From the IMG/VR virus record IMGVR_UViG_3300024264_002621, positions 1 through 43,056 of that record: a stretch of DNA of 43,056 nucleotides; one strand, given 5' to 3'. Each line of letters opens with the position of its first letter. The first letter of the stretch is position 1. A model generated the notes under the pieces. The model saw only the letters and a program-made list of their open reading frames with translations. It searched no databases and was not told the DNA's origin. Source of the DNA: a virus. Positions 15,827 to 26,300 of the stretch are shown one piece after another. The position numbers and the translations under genes were made by a program.

Positions 15827-16604
15827 ATATCCGCTCCAGATAACTTTTACACATGATATGCAGATCGTGGGTTTTCACACTTATTTTTTTGTTTTTATTT
15901 TTATGTGTATAATTGATCCACCAAGTGTCATTGATATTATCTACTTTAAGTTCAGTATCAACATTTAGTAAAGGCCAAGGAATTTCGCATTGTTTTGGTT
16001 CAAGATTTCCATTCACAAGAAGCAGAGCTATACTCAAGGCATAGTCATTGCGAAATTGATTGCTTCTAAAGCCAAAAATATCACTGTAATGTTTATAATT
16101 TTCTTCGACCATTTTCCATACCTCAAACACATCCTGTGTAAATTTTTTAGTCTTGTCAAATATAACAACAGTAGCCCACCACATGTTGGTGTTCTTTGTT
16201 CCAAATTTATCAAGTCTTGGTTCAGCTTGATGTATACTTCTTACCTGTTTGTGGCATAATAATGGTTGTGAGCTTGCGAGTAGAGGTAATAGAGTTGAGC
16301 TGTTAACCATGTAGTCACTATCAATCAACAGTGTTCTTTTATATGGAGAAAGTTCCATGGCCAGGTGTCTACCAAAATTAAACCAAGTTGTATTTTTATC
16401 TCTGTCAATAAAAAAACGTCTGTTAGTATCTTTGCCTTTTGCCACAATGATCTGTTGGTCAAAAACGTCAGTATCAACAGACTTATCAGTTATAAGTGTG
16501 ACAGGAATATCAAGATATTTGGTTACACGACTTGCACATTCTATTGCTAGTTTTGAATATGGTATCTCACTATCAAATGCAAAAACTATTGCCCCAACAG
16601 TCAT
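15816..16604 (-). CDS. Glycosyltransferase-like protein (GT-A fold)
   Basis: A 262-residue protein starting MTVGAIVFAFDSEIPYSKLA. The pattern of a first strand (VFAFD), VTLITDKS near 35-42, FGRHLAMELSPYKRTLLIDSDYMV with DSD at 95-97, and FRNDYALSIAL in the second half fits nucleotide-diphospho-sugar transferases common in T4-like marine phages. The start overlaps the upstream 100-residue gene as ATGA, which sets the start with confidence. Together with the next gene it forms a pair of transferases that probably add successive sugars (inference). No membrane segment is visible. Confidence 0.68.
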   Translation of the reverse strand: MTVGAIVFAFDSEIPYSKLAIECASRVTKYLDIPVTLITDKSVDTDVFDQQIIVAKGKDTNRRFFIDRDKNTTWFNFGRHLAMELSPYKRTLLIDSDYMVNSSTLLPLLASSQPLLCHKQVRSIHQAEPRLDKFGTKNTNMWWATVVIFDKTKKFTQDVFEVWKMVEENYKHYSDIFGFRSNQFRNDYALSIALLLVNGNLEPKQCEIPWPLLNVDTELKVDNINDTWWINYTHKNKNKKISVKTHDLHIMCKSYLERIYEI

Positions 16605-16903
16605 CTGTTTTTAGAAATTTCTTGATATTCTGCTTGCCATGCATTCATTTGTTCTTGCCATCGTTGTTTTGCAAGCACAAACAATTCATTGCTATCTACA
16701 CTTATAGGTGTGTTGTAATAATCTTCTAATACCACAGTACCATCACAAACCGAACATAACATAATCAATTCTGGACTTGCTTGCCACATACCACCATTGT
16801 ATGTGAAAATCATCTTTGCTTGATATGTTTCACGTAAAATAATTCTTGCTTGTTGATGATCAAATCGTGCTTTTATGTTTTTAGAAAGTTGGTCAGTTTG
16901 CAT
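16601..16903 (-). CDS. Conserved-looking hypothetical protein, 100 residues, first gene of the cassette
   Basis: A 100-residue protein with RFDHQQARIILRETYQAKMIF near the start and MWQASPELIML in the middle. It ends with a Gln/Glu-rich likely helix. The pattern F-D-H-x-x-A-R-x-x-L-R-E-x-Y-x-A-K followed by G-G-M-W resembles small proteins of T4-like cyanophages next to structural genes; I know of no function. It has two cysteines (CSVC). Its start codon is buried in an 11-base-pair inverted repeat, and the ribosome site before it is weak (TAAG). It is the boundary gene between the virion module and the sugar/radical-SAM cassette. Confidence 0.75.
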   Translation of the reverse strand: MQTDQLSKNIKARFDHQQARIILRETYQAKMIFTYNGGMWQASPELIMLCSVCDGTVVLEDYYNTPISVDSNELFVLAKQRWQEQMNAWQAEYQEISKNR

Positions 16904-16925
16904 ACACTTAATTAGTATGCAAACT
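16895..16925 (-). promoter_or_regulatory. 11-bp inverted repeat covering a start codon
   Basis: Perfect arms AGTTTGCATAC and GTATGCAAACT are separated by 9 bases. On the minus-strand RNA the downstream arm contains the AUG of the 100-residue gene, and the weak ribosome site is in the loop. Such a hairpin would hide the start until melted or bound. No U tract follows, so it is not an ordinary terminator. It could also be a DNA operator. Confidence 0.5.
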
Positions 16926-16942
16926 ATAACCTGGTATAATTT

Positions 16943-17854
16943 TTAACTTAAAGACCAAGTAGCCGCATTCTGAGTTACTGAACCCCAACTGGCTGACAGA
17001 TAGGTTGTTGATGGTTGACGTATTGTTGTTGTCATTGTGAGTGTGCCATCAACCGAATCAGTTCCAGGTGTGCTATCGTTATCAGAAAGTGTAACTGCAA
17101 ATGAAATAGTATTGGATGATCTAGATGCATCTACTTGTATAAAGTTAGCTGTATAATTATAAGTGTTATTCAATTGCTTAAAAAGTGTAACTGAAGCACC
17201 AAGATCTTCAGCACCTGTACCTGTTAATAATGTCGCAGGTGCAGTTCCACCGCCACCAATTTTTGTTGTTCCAGTATATGACACACTTGCAATATTTTTA
17301 GCCGAACCTATACCTGTTAGTACAATTGTACCAGCAACACTAAGCATATTTGTCCATGATGTATTTTGGTCTGAAGTACTACCACCACTACGTGACCAAC
17401 TCATTCTTATCATTCCACCAGCATTAAAGAAGTAACGATATTGATCGGCACTTGCAAATGTTATAGTTTTTGTAGTTGTAGCACTTGTACTCCACGCACT
17501 TGTTGTGGTTGTTGTTGCAGAACTATCTGAACCAGAAGCCACTGCATTATGTCTGGTAGCACCTGTTACGGCGCTTACATTGGATGATAGTGCCGTAAAT
17601 GCAGAAATTGTACCGCCTGCACTTGGATTTGTAATTGATGTAATTGTTGATCCTTGGTGTGAAGCAGCACTTGTGATTGGATCGAGCAAACTTGCCCATT
17701 GTGTTGCTGATATGGTTGAGCCAGCACTAACAGCACTAATTGCAGTTTGTCCGTATCCAGCATCTCCTGATCCGGTACTCCACATTGTATTTACACTATC
17801 CTTAAACCCGTTGTAGTCATCATCTAAGATGGTGTTTCCGAAAGAGTATGTCAT
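16943..17854 (-). CDS. Virion structural protein (likely tail fibre or adhesin-associated)
   Basis: A 303-residue protein very rich in Ser, Thr, Gly and Ala, with few charged residues, typical of beta-structured virion proteins. The N-terminus MTYSFGNTILDDDYNGFKDSVN and the middle FFNAGGMIRMSWSRSG resemble virion proteins of marine T4-like phages that lie next to tail fibres. There is no signal peptide. AAGGAATAAAAGGAAA before the ATG supplies a strong ribosome site. It follows the tail fibre gene by 30 bases. It is probably a receptor-side or fibre-tip component (inference). Confidence 0.7.
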   Translation of the reverse strand: MTYSFGNTILDDDYNGFKDSVNTMWSTGSGDAGYGQTAISAVSAGSTISATQWASLLDPITSAASHQGSTITSITNPSAGGTISAFTALSSNVSAVTGATRHNAVASGSDSSATTTTTSAWSTSATTTKTITFASADQYRYFFNAGGMIRMSWSRSGGSTSDQNTSWTNMLSVAGTIVLTGIGSAKNIASVSYTGTTKIGGGGTAPATLLTGTGAEDLGASVTLFKQLNNTYNYTANFIQVDASRSSNTISFAVTLSDNDSTPGTDSVDGTLTMTTTIRQPSTTYLSASWGSVTQNAATWSLS

Positions 17855-17884
17855 TTTCCTTTTATTCCTTTATGCTACAATGTA

Positions 17885-19585
17885 TTAAACAATTTTTACA
17901 ATTGCTTCTATAGAACCTACATGGTTATCTAATTTGTTTTCTAGAGCACGACCTATAACATTAAAAGCAGTTGCTTCTTCTTCGGTTGCAGATCTTGCAA
18001 TACCATTACCAGCACTTACTAGTCTGTCGCCTTTAGTGACAAATCCCATTACGTTTACAGGTACTCTTCCGCTCATTGCTATTGGTGGATGTGTAGCATC
18101 TGTGCCAGCTCCGCCATTCATTAGGTATGCTGGTTTGTCTGATACAACACCAAATACTCTATTGCTTAATTCTTCTTTACAAACTGTAACTTCATTTATT
18201 CCACCTAGCTCAACTACTGTTCCTGGAGTGTATTCTGCGTCTGCATGAAAACGTTCTGCCATATCAGCATATTGTGCTGATGTTGCAAGAGCAAATACTG
18301 TATTAAAACTAGCACCGCTTGCACCAATGTTTCCTACACCGTCAGTTCCACTGTTCACAATAGCAGTTACACCATCTGCTGAGTTAACTGATACTGTTCC
18401 ACTAAATGCGGCTGATACACCTGCTGTAATTGCACCAGAATTGATACTGATAGTACCGTCTGTTAATGTGCCACCTGATACTGCACCACTGAATGTTGCG
18501 GCAACACCTCCTGTTAACGTGCCATTATCAATGGTCATTGCACCGTCGGTTATGCTTCCTGCAGTAACCAAGTTTCCACCTGATACGTTGCCAGTTGCTG
18601 CAACAATACCACCTGTGTTTAAGTTACCACCAGTTACGTTACCAGTTGCAGTTACTTGTCCTGCAGTTACTATATTTCCAGCTGTTACATTGCCTGTTGC
18701 GACTGCACTTGTGTTGATATTTACAACAGATGATGCACCATCAATTGTCATTGCAGTAGTTACTACACCACCATCATTGACACGGAAAATTAAATCGCCG
18801 TCTTGTGTGTCGTTGTCAATTCTTACATCTGTTCCACTTACACTTATATGCCCGTCACTGTCTCCACCAATGTATAAACCAGTATCAGATAAAACACTTA
18901 TGCTTGTATCGTTGCTTGTGGCTGCATCAGATCTCATAAAAGATGTCGAATTTAATGTGTCTAATGTATCAGCGTTTGTTGCGGTTCCGTTAAACACTGC
19001 GTTTGATACAGTTGTACTCATGTTTAAACCTGGGCCAATAGTTGCAAATCCACTTAAAGCCACTGCCGGAGTAAAAGTAGCATCTTTTGAGAATATTGAA
19101 ACTATTACATTGTTCACATACATCTGAACTATAACATGATCGACTGCAAGAGTATCTGAAACTGTTGCTACAATTGCACCAGATGTTCCTTGTCCACTTG
19201 TGCTTGCGGGACCAACAGTTATAAAACTTGTACCACTATAAACTTTTAACTGGCCGTTTGTTGAATCAAACCATAAGTCACCCGCTACGTTTGAAGTTGG
19301 TTGACTTGCTGAGCTTATCGCTCCAGAAATTGATTTAAATAGTGTTCCGTTGTATACTTTAATTACGTTATTGGTTTTATCATACCAAAGCTGACCTGTT
19401 AATGGTGCACCAGGTGCACTTGTGTTGGCTGCATTTTCAAGAAGTCTAATAAAGTTCTCGTCTAAGAACTCTCCATACCCAGCATAGTTTTTTCCAACTA
19501 GCGTTTGGCTTGAATCTGTATTGATTGTACCGTCTGCAACTACTGCAAATATTGTACCATCTGTCAGGTTAATGGTATATGCCAT
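17885..19585 (-). CDS. Tail fibre protein with tandem repeats and conserved C-terminal domain
   Basis: A 566-residue fibre. The N-terminal third has two related stretches, PLTGQLWYDKTNNVIKVYNGTLFK (60-84) and AGDLWFDSTNGQLKVYSGTSF (101-121), a repeat used in many marine phage fibres. Residues 296-346 are three 17-residue tandem units (ATGNVTAGN type), followed by two units of about 29 residues (347-403), suggesting a trimeric beta-helical shaft. From about 436, AQYADMAERFHADAEYTPGTVV and SGRVPVNVMGFVTKGDRLV form the conserved tip domain seen at the end of marine phage fibres, resembling self-cleaving chaperone-type C-termini; no cleavage residue can be assigned. CGGAG precedes the ATG. Two late-promoter-like boxes lie upstream. 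Confidence 0.82.
   Translation of the reverse strand: MAYTINLTDGTIFAVVADGTINTDSSQTLVGKNYAGYGEFLDENFIRLLENAANTSAPGAPLTGQLWYDKTNNVIKVYNGTLFKSISGAISSASQPTSNVAGDLWFDSTNGQLKVYSGTSFITVGPASTSGQGTSGAIVATVSDTLAVDHVIVQMYVNNVIVSIFSKDATFTPAVALSGFATIGPGLNMSTTVSNAVFNGTATNADTLDTLNSTSFMRSDAATSNDTSISVLSDTGLYIGGDSDGHISVSGTDVRIDNDTQDGDLIFRVNDGGVVTTAMTIDGASSVVNINTSAVATGNVTAGNIVTAGQVTATGNVTGGNLNTGGIVAATGNVSGGNLVTAGSITDGAMTIDNGTLTGGVAATFSGAVSGGTLTDGTISINSGAITAGVSAAFSGTVSVNSADGVTAIVNSGTDGVGNIGASGASFNTVFALATSAQYADMAERFHADAEYTPGTVVELGGINEVTVCKEELSNRVFGVVSDKPAYLMNGGAGTDATHPPIAMSGRVPVNVMGFVTKGDRLVSAGNGIARSATEEEATAFNVIGRALENKLDNHVGSIEAIVKIV
18548..18700 (-). repeat. Three 51-bp (17-residue) tandem repeats in the tail fibre gene
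   Basis: The encoded units are ATGNVTAGNIVTAGQVT, ATGNVTGGNLNTGGIVA and ATGNVSGGNLVTAGSIT. They are imperfect at DNA level and in frame. The next 171 bases (18377-18547) encode two further related units of about 29 residues. Gain or loss of units would change shaft length. Confidence 0.85.
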
Positions 19586-19611
19586 TTTGTTTTACTCCGT
19601 TTACTACAAGT

Positions 19612-19645
19612 GTATTTATTATTTTTACAATATACCTGTATTTAT
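19612..19645 (-). promoter_or_regulatory. Two tandem late-promoter-like boxes before the tail fibre gene
   Basis: ATAAATAC occurs at 19619-19612 and again at 19645-19638 on the minus strand. Both resemble the T4 late-promoter box TATAAATA. The proximal box is about 26 bases before the fibre ATG, a normal leader length, with CGGAG between. The distal box overlaps the stop codon of the preceding gene. Confidence 0.55.
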
Positions 19646-20304
19646 GTTGAACTAAGATTGGTTAATGTCTGTATACGAACAGTATAATCAATCTGTATTT
19701 GTCTGTTTAAACTTTTCTGTACTGGATGAAAAATCACGTGTGTTATTAATCTTAAGTCGGTTGCACTACCATTCCAAGTTTTCAAACCCAACTCGTCAAA
19801 AACATAATCACCATTGAAATCTGTTGAATTATCAAAAGCCTGTTGACCTGAAGGCTCTCCATAATCTAATAAACAACTTACAAGTATGTCAGAGTATACT
19901 TTTCCAGTTGTGTGTGTTACTGTGAGTTTGTTTCTAGTTGTATCTGTATTGCTTGCACTATTGTCATCAACAACTTTTGAATATGTTGGATTGTAAAGAT
20001 TGGCATTTTGACCAGTTGTATTTGGAGGCAAGTAAGTAATTACTCCAGTGGTATCAACACTACTGCCGCCATTTCCAAATGCCATGCTGTAAATTTGGCC
20101 AACTGCTTTATTTGCAAGACTGTTTGCTAATGCTTCACTGATATTTTCATAATGAATAGCATTGCGTTTATCAACAATAACTTCGCCACTGTTGGGATCA
20201 AAAATTTTGATATGACCACTAATAGCAATTTGTCCATTTTCATTTGGACGAACATCCTCAACTGGTTCTGTCACTGATTCCTCATTTGCATTTTCTTGTT
20301 TCAT
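19642..20304 (-). CDS. Virion structural protein, 220 residues
   Basis: A 220-residue protein with an acidic N-terminal arm (MKQENANEESVTEPVEDVRPNE), then GHIKIFDPNSGEVIVDKRNAIHYENISEALANSLAN and IYSMAFGNGGSSVD. This order is typical of a small structural protein following the large baseplate protein in T4-like marine phages. The rest is beta-rich (HTTGKVYSDILVSCLLDYGE and an FDELGLKTWNG stretch). A likely role is attachment of fibres to the baseplate (inference). The 16-base leader AGGTAAATACAGC plus ATG is almost identical to that of gp25. Confidence 0.75.
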   Translation of the reverse strand: MKQENANEESVTEPVEDVRPNENGQIAISGHIKIFDPNSGEVIVDKRNAIHYENISEALANSLANKAVGQIYSMAFGNGGSSVDTTGVITYLPPNTTGQNANLYNPTYSKVVDDNSASNTDTTRNKLTVTHTTGKVYSDILVSCLLDYGEPSGQQAFDNSTDFNGDYVFDELGLKTWNGSATDLRLITHVIFHPVQKSLNRQIQIDYTVRIQTLTNLSST

Positions 20305-20307
20305 GCT

Positions 20308-20315
20308 GTATTTAC
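20308..20315 (-). promoter_or_regulatory. GTAAATAC box 3 bases before the 220-residue gene
   Basis: AAGGTAAATACAGC precedes the ATG directly. AAGG can serve as ribosome site. TAAATA matches the core of T4-type late promoters, but a start there would give a leaderless RNA. It matches the gp25 leader (37731-37738) at the same spacing. Confidence 0.35.
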
Positions 20316-20328
20316 CTTAATAAATTAC

Positions 20329-23300
20329 CTAGTCTTTCAAAAATAGAGCGGCTGGTGTTGTTTGATCTTGTAACGCAACTCCATTGCTGGCAGTATTTGT
20401 GCCTTGAGCATACATTACATTTGCAGTAACTTGGCTAAAATAAACTTCAACTCCGCTTGCTGGAGCAGTTACAAGTGTAACTTCTGTGCTTGTTGGGTTA
20501 ACTTCTGTGACTGTATAATCAGTTTCTGGTACTAATAGTGTACCTCCAACTGTGACTGTAATTGCATCTGTAATTTCTGTACTGTCGATAAGTGTTGGAA
20601 TCACAATAGATGTTTCAAAAACCTTTGTTGAACCATCGCCAACATTTGTTTTGTCAGTGGTTGTTACTTCTTGATAACGACTAGGAAGTTGTTGTCCAGC
20701 GCCAACATCACTAACAGTTGCACCAATACTATGTTGGTATACTCCTGTGCCTGCGGTACCTCGTCTAAGTCCGCTTACACTATTGTTTCCTGTATTTCTA
20801 GATCTGTAAGTTATTCTTTCTCCACCTACGATAAGTTGTCCAAAAATTCCTTGTGTAAGGTTAGGCTCACTGAGTTTTGTTACATCATTGACAAAAATAA
20901 TATCATCTGTTATTGCAACTGATTGACTTAATTCAGTGGTGTTAGTTAAGTTGAATCTTAGAAGTTTTTGATTACCAAGCATATCCTGAAAAATACGGAA
21001 GTTAAGACTGTTAGGAACAACACTATTAGTAAACATTGTTACCGCCAAAACATCTGCCGCATTCAAAATACTTAAATTAAGTGAAAGAGTGCTTAGGTTA
21101 TCACTTCCAGTTGATACTGTAAAATCTATACTTGGTTGTAAATATTGTCCGTTTAGAGTTACCAACATTCTTTGTGGCTCAGTAACCAGTCTTCCTAGTG
21201 CAAAATTGTTTGTTTCAATTGTAGACCCAACTGTTTCGTCAAAAGTGCTTGCATCATAAGCATCCTCATCATAGGCAATACCGGTTGTTACTCCTTCAGT
21301 TGTAGGCCCAACGTAAACCTTGGTCATTATATTCTGTTGTGAGGTATCATTGTACGTAGTAACATCAAAAAGTGCATCAAAAGCAGCACTCACTCGTAAA
21401 TTAATATCACTTGTGTTAACTATTGTGTAGTCAGATTCAGTAGTGGTATAAATTTCTATTCTAGAACCTGCAGGTGGTAAACTTTGACTATTGAATTCGA
21501 TATATCTATCACTGCTTCCATCCCAGGTGCTGAGTGTCCAATTAACAGACACATTTTGTTTAACGTTGTCAACATATACCAATAAATCAGCAGTGCTTAT
21601 CAATGCCTGATTTGTTTTTGCTGTGGTACTCAAGTAATATGGTCCAAGGCTGGAACCATCTCCGGTATACTCAATTCCTTCTGGTGGACGCAATCTAAAG
21701 CCATCTCTATCAACAACCATGTTTGCAATGTTTGTTCCTTGTAAACTTGCACTCAATGGATACTGTGTGCTACTACCATCATAGTTAAAATAATCTTTTA
21801 CCTCTGTGCTCCAACTATATTGAATTGGAGTTGTTGCCCCAAGAGCAACAATTGTTACCCATTGTGTGTCAGTAGGTTGACTTCCAAAAGTGACTTCAGT
21901 TGCAAAACTTCCACTTGCGGCAAAGGTATAATCAGTATTTTCGATGCCATTTATAAAAACAACCATTTGGTTAATTTCTGTAAATGCAACTGGTATTATC
22001 TGTCTACTATTTGTGATCAAACTTCCAACAAAACTTTCCTTGTAAAGTTGTGAACCTCCACCTAGTCCATATACTTCAACTCTGATAGTATCACCTGCAC
22101 TTGCATTTGCAGTTGCACTCACACTTACAGTCTTAGCAACCCAATTGATAGAGGTTGCTGATGGTGGAAGTACCTGTCTAGTTGATAAATTGATTACATT
22201 AACACTAACAGGATGTTGAATTAAGTTAAGAAAACTAATTGTAACACCAGTTGCAGTAAAAGTACCACTAATACTTTTTATTTCAAATCCATGTCCATTG
22301 TTACTCCAGTCACTGCCGGAACGAGTAAAAACTTTTAGATCAAGTGTGTCAAATTCGCTTCCAGGTACAAGTTCTTCAGGAGCATGTGAACTATAGGTGT
22401 CAATAAATCCACCACCTTCTACGTTAATGTCAGTTGCTCTTGTACCAAGATATGTGTCGGTGAAACTGCTTTCATAAATTGCATCTAGTATTGAATCATC
22501 GTACGTGGGTTCACCCTCTGGCCCAAAACTGATGTTATCAAATGGATTAATATCATAGTTACCAATATCGAATCCTGTATTTTGATCAAAATCTGGAGCA
22601 TCAACTTGTACACCAGGATAGTCAATACCAGTCATTACTTGTGCTAACTCACGACCTGGTTCATTTGGACCAGGATTGTAAAGTCCAATTGTTCGATCTG
22701 CTGCATCAAGTGTTTCAGGGTCAACTACAGTATAATTCTCTGGATCAAATTCATTTGTCGAAGTAAAGTTTGTGTTTACACTATATACTTTGGGCTCTGC
22801 AACATTTATTACGCCTACAGTCGGAACAGGATAACGTACCAATTGTCCTGTGGTGTATGCAGTATTTGCAGTCCAATCAATAACTGTACTTGAATATGTA
22901 ATTCTGTTATAAGCAATAGTGGTTGTAAAATCACGTACCTGTTGTGGTGCTAACACTGTTATTGCTGTTGCTCCAGTACCATTACCTCCTGATATAGTAA
23001 TAGTTGGAGTGGTAGTATAACCACTACCTGGAGTAATCACATTGATAGCAGTCACCACTCCAGCGGTGTTTACAGTTGCAGTCATAGTTGCCTGTGTTGT
23101 AGCATCGCCTGTTACAATTACCTGTGGTGCGACTGTGTAACCAGAACCGCCAGTTACAACTGTGGCACCTGTAACTATTAATAGATAGTTTTGATACCAT
23201 TGACTCCATGGAAAAGTTGTCCACAAAGCAGATGTACTTGGTACTGCACTTAAAGATTGTGGATTTACGCTATCATCTAGTATAGGAGATACAAACTGTT

Positions 23301-26300
23301 TGAGTGTATCATCATAGTATGCTGGCAGGTCAAAATCAGTAACACTTCCGTTATAGGTATCTTCACCTTCGTATCTTAAATTGAATTCTCTTATCTGAAC
23401 ATGATATGGTTTTACTTCTTTGATATAATCTTCAACAAAGTCTTGATTATCTCTTCTAAAAATTGGGTACTCTATCAAATCACGTATCTTATGATTAACA
23501 TCAATCAAACTGGTTTTAAACAACCAATTTGGTGCTGCTTGCTCGCTCATAATAAATTCGAAAGTAAGAATTAACAGTTCGTTACGTCGTAATAATAAAT
23601 CTCCTACAAATATTTGAGTATTCAGAGCTTGAAGTATTTGTCTTGTTTCAGTAATCGGCTCTTCACCAGCAATGGGATTTTCGATTGTATAATCCCAAAT
23701 TGTGTTGTCAATTGCTATTGTTCCATCTTCTAAATAAACTCTTGTCCATTCACCTGATGTTGTGCTATACTGATATACTTCTGTTTTTCCATTGCTATTT
23801 GCAGTTACAGTTGCCCATTCACCATTTTGTACATTACTTAGAGCAAGTAATTCACTGTAAACCTGTACTTCATATGCAGGAGCATTGGCACTTGAGTAAA
23901 AAGATCCGTCAGCATTAAGTCCAAACCAATCTACGTAACTCCAATAGAGATTTGTTTTATAGCTTTGTACACGAGTAAGTAAAAGAGTACGGTCTGATTG
24001 AACTGTGTAAATTGACCATAACCCTTCGTTGTTTACATCACTTGCCACTAGATACCTATATCCAATTGCTACCTGTAATAAATCTTGGTAGGTTAGCTCG
24101 GCATAGGTTAGTACTCGCTTGTCCCATAGGCCACTTGCCGCAGTTGGTTCAGGCTCTTCACTGTTTAATAGTGTAAAACTCTTGCTTTCTGAAATAGTAT
24201 ACAACTTCATAATAGCATTTGCTCTTGTCATATAATTTTTTAATGCAAGAAATCTATCAATAAACATGCTTTGTCTTGGTCTAAAACTTACGCCATATCT
24301 ATCAGCAATACTAAGCGTGGGATCTGGAACAAGATTCCCCACAGTGTCTGCTCCACAAAAGCTATCTAGCATTTTTCTATATAACTGCCCGCCGAGAAAG
24401 CTGTTTTCGTCTCCGTCAGTGACGATATCATATTCGCTGTGTACATTATCATCATTAGCAATTTTATCAAATTCGACGTGTAATATTGTATCAGTAGAAC
24501 TTATTAAGTTTCTACAGTTATAAAGTGTAATTTCATTTGTAGCAATTGCTGCCGCATAGGCTATGCCACTTGCACGTGGGTTAGCAATGTACTGTTCAAT
24601 ACCAGTTGAGCTGAGTGTTTTGTTTGGACTTATTGCTGTTAGTCCTTTGACCCAGTAAAAATATTTTGTAACAAAGGTTCCGGCACTATCCAAATAGGTT
24701 ATAGTAGTATAACTGTCTGTGGTATAAACAGTTCCAGGTCCTGTATAGCTTGCAGGCGGCACTGTATTTTCAGTCCATTGATATATATCTACACTTGAAC
24801 CGTCAAACAACTGTCCCCAACGTCTTGCTTTAAATTGTATATCATCTTGATGGTAATCGATAAATCTGACTGTGCTGAGATCCCACCAAATTTCTCCAAG
24901 GTGTTCTTCTCTCCACATGCTACCAAAATTGTTCACCGTACCTGTGTTGTATGCGGCCGGATCAACACCACCAGTATAATCTATATTAGCACGTGCTGCT
25001 CCAAGTATCTTGCCTTGTAGTGGATCTATAAAATCTAAATAAGATGTAATGCTATTAGAAATTTTATTGTATGTAAACACACTGTTTAACAAGGCAGAAT
25101 CAACAACTGGAGTTTCGGTATATCTTGCTTTCCAACTTAGTTCATTATCTGCATTCAATAATTCAATTACTCTGCCGTAATCACCTGTGCTATCTCCAAG
25201 GTCATCGTTAGGTGCTCCAACAAGTAGAACACCATCTACATAACTTACACTGCTTCCAAATCTGTCAAGGCTGGTAATCTCAGTATCATAAATTTGTTGT
25301 CCGTAAACAAACTTGCCTGGATTGGTTGTACTCGGAGATGCAGAATTTAAATAATCATAGGTATAAGCAACACCAGATTCTGGTAATGGGTCGACGAGAT
25401 TTGTTGAGCCTGCATCAAATGTTGTTGTTGATGTATCAAAAGTGGTTGGTAAGAATGCAGTTGCATCTGGAGCACCAACTACCAGTGTAAGTGCGTCATC
25501 ACTGATGTTAATACTTGTGCCAAAATGTCCATATGCTTGTACAACAGGAGGAATAATGGTTTGAGCATACACCCACGGTTTCAATCCTAAATCACTAAAT
25601 GCAGTTCCTGTACCCGGTGCAACTTCTAATTTGATAAATTGTTCTGCTGCTTCAATGTCCACCAATGTTATTTGTAACGCACCGTCTACACTGGCAGCAG
25701 AAATATTTGGAATATTTGCATTTGTAATATCAGTAACTAAACTAGCAACAGTTGTTCCTGTAAGAGCAACGTAATAATTGTTAATTCTAATACTGTCTGC
25801 GGCACTAAGAACAGGATTGCTAATTGTGCCTGTAATAGTTCCAAAAAGTCGACTTTGATTTATCCAACGTTCGACACTTCCTTGTTCAGCTGCAATTGCA
25901 CTATCGTGTGGCATGCTGATGTATGCACTACAATTTGTTGAACACATGTCAACAGCTCTACCAAAATAATAGTTTTCACCGTTTAAGGCACTATTGAAAC
26001 TTTGTAATGTACTAAAGGTATTTGTTTCAATTTCAATTATATCACCAACCGAAAGTGTTACTGGATTAAGTGTTGTTCCAATAGTTATTACACTTCCAGC
26101 AACACTAAATTGTGCATTGTTTGCATTTCCAGTTGGAATTAAGAATGTTCCGTTAAGTTTAACTGTAACCGGAGCAGTTGGAACAATGCTGGTTGTATAA
26201 GAAACTGTAGCGGCATTGGTAACTTGAAATCTTTCTACACTTCTATCAACAATGTAACTTTCGCCAGCAAAAGTATTTGTTCCAATTGTGGCATCTGGTG

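Noticed and set aside
18377-18700. CRISPR-like array
   Set aside because: The repeats are contiguous, in frame, imperfect and without spacers; they encode a fibre shaft.
18327-19127. 266-codon open frame on the plus strand opposite the tail fibre gene
   Set aside because: It mirrors a low-complexity Gly/Thr/Val-rich gene, is Pro/Val-rich with no recognisable motif, and has no ribosome site. Every convincing gene is on the minus strand.
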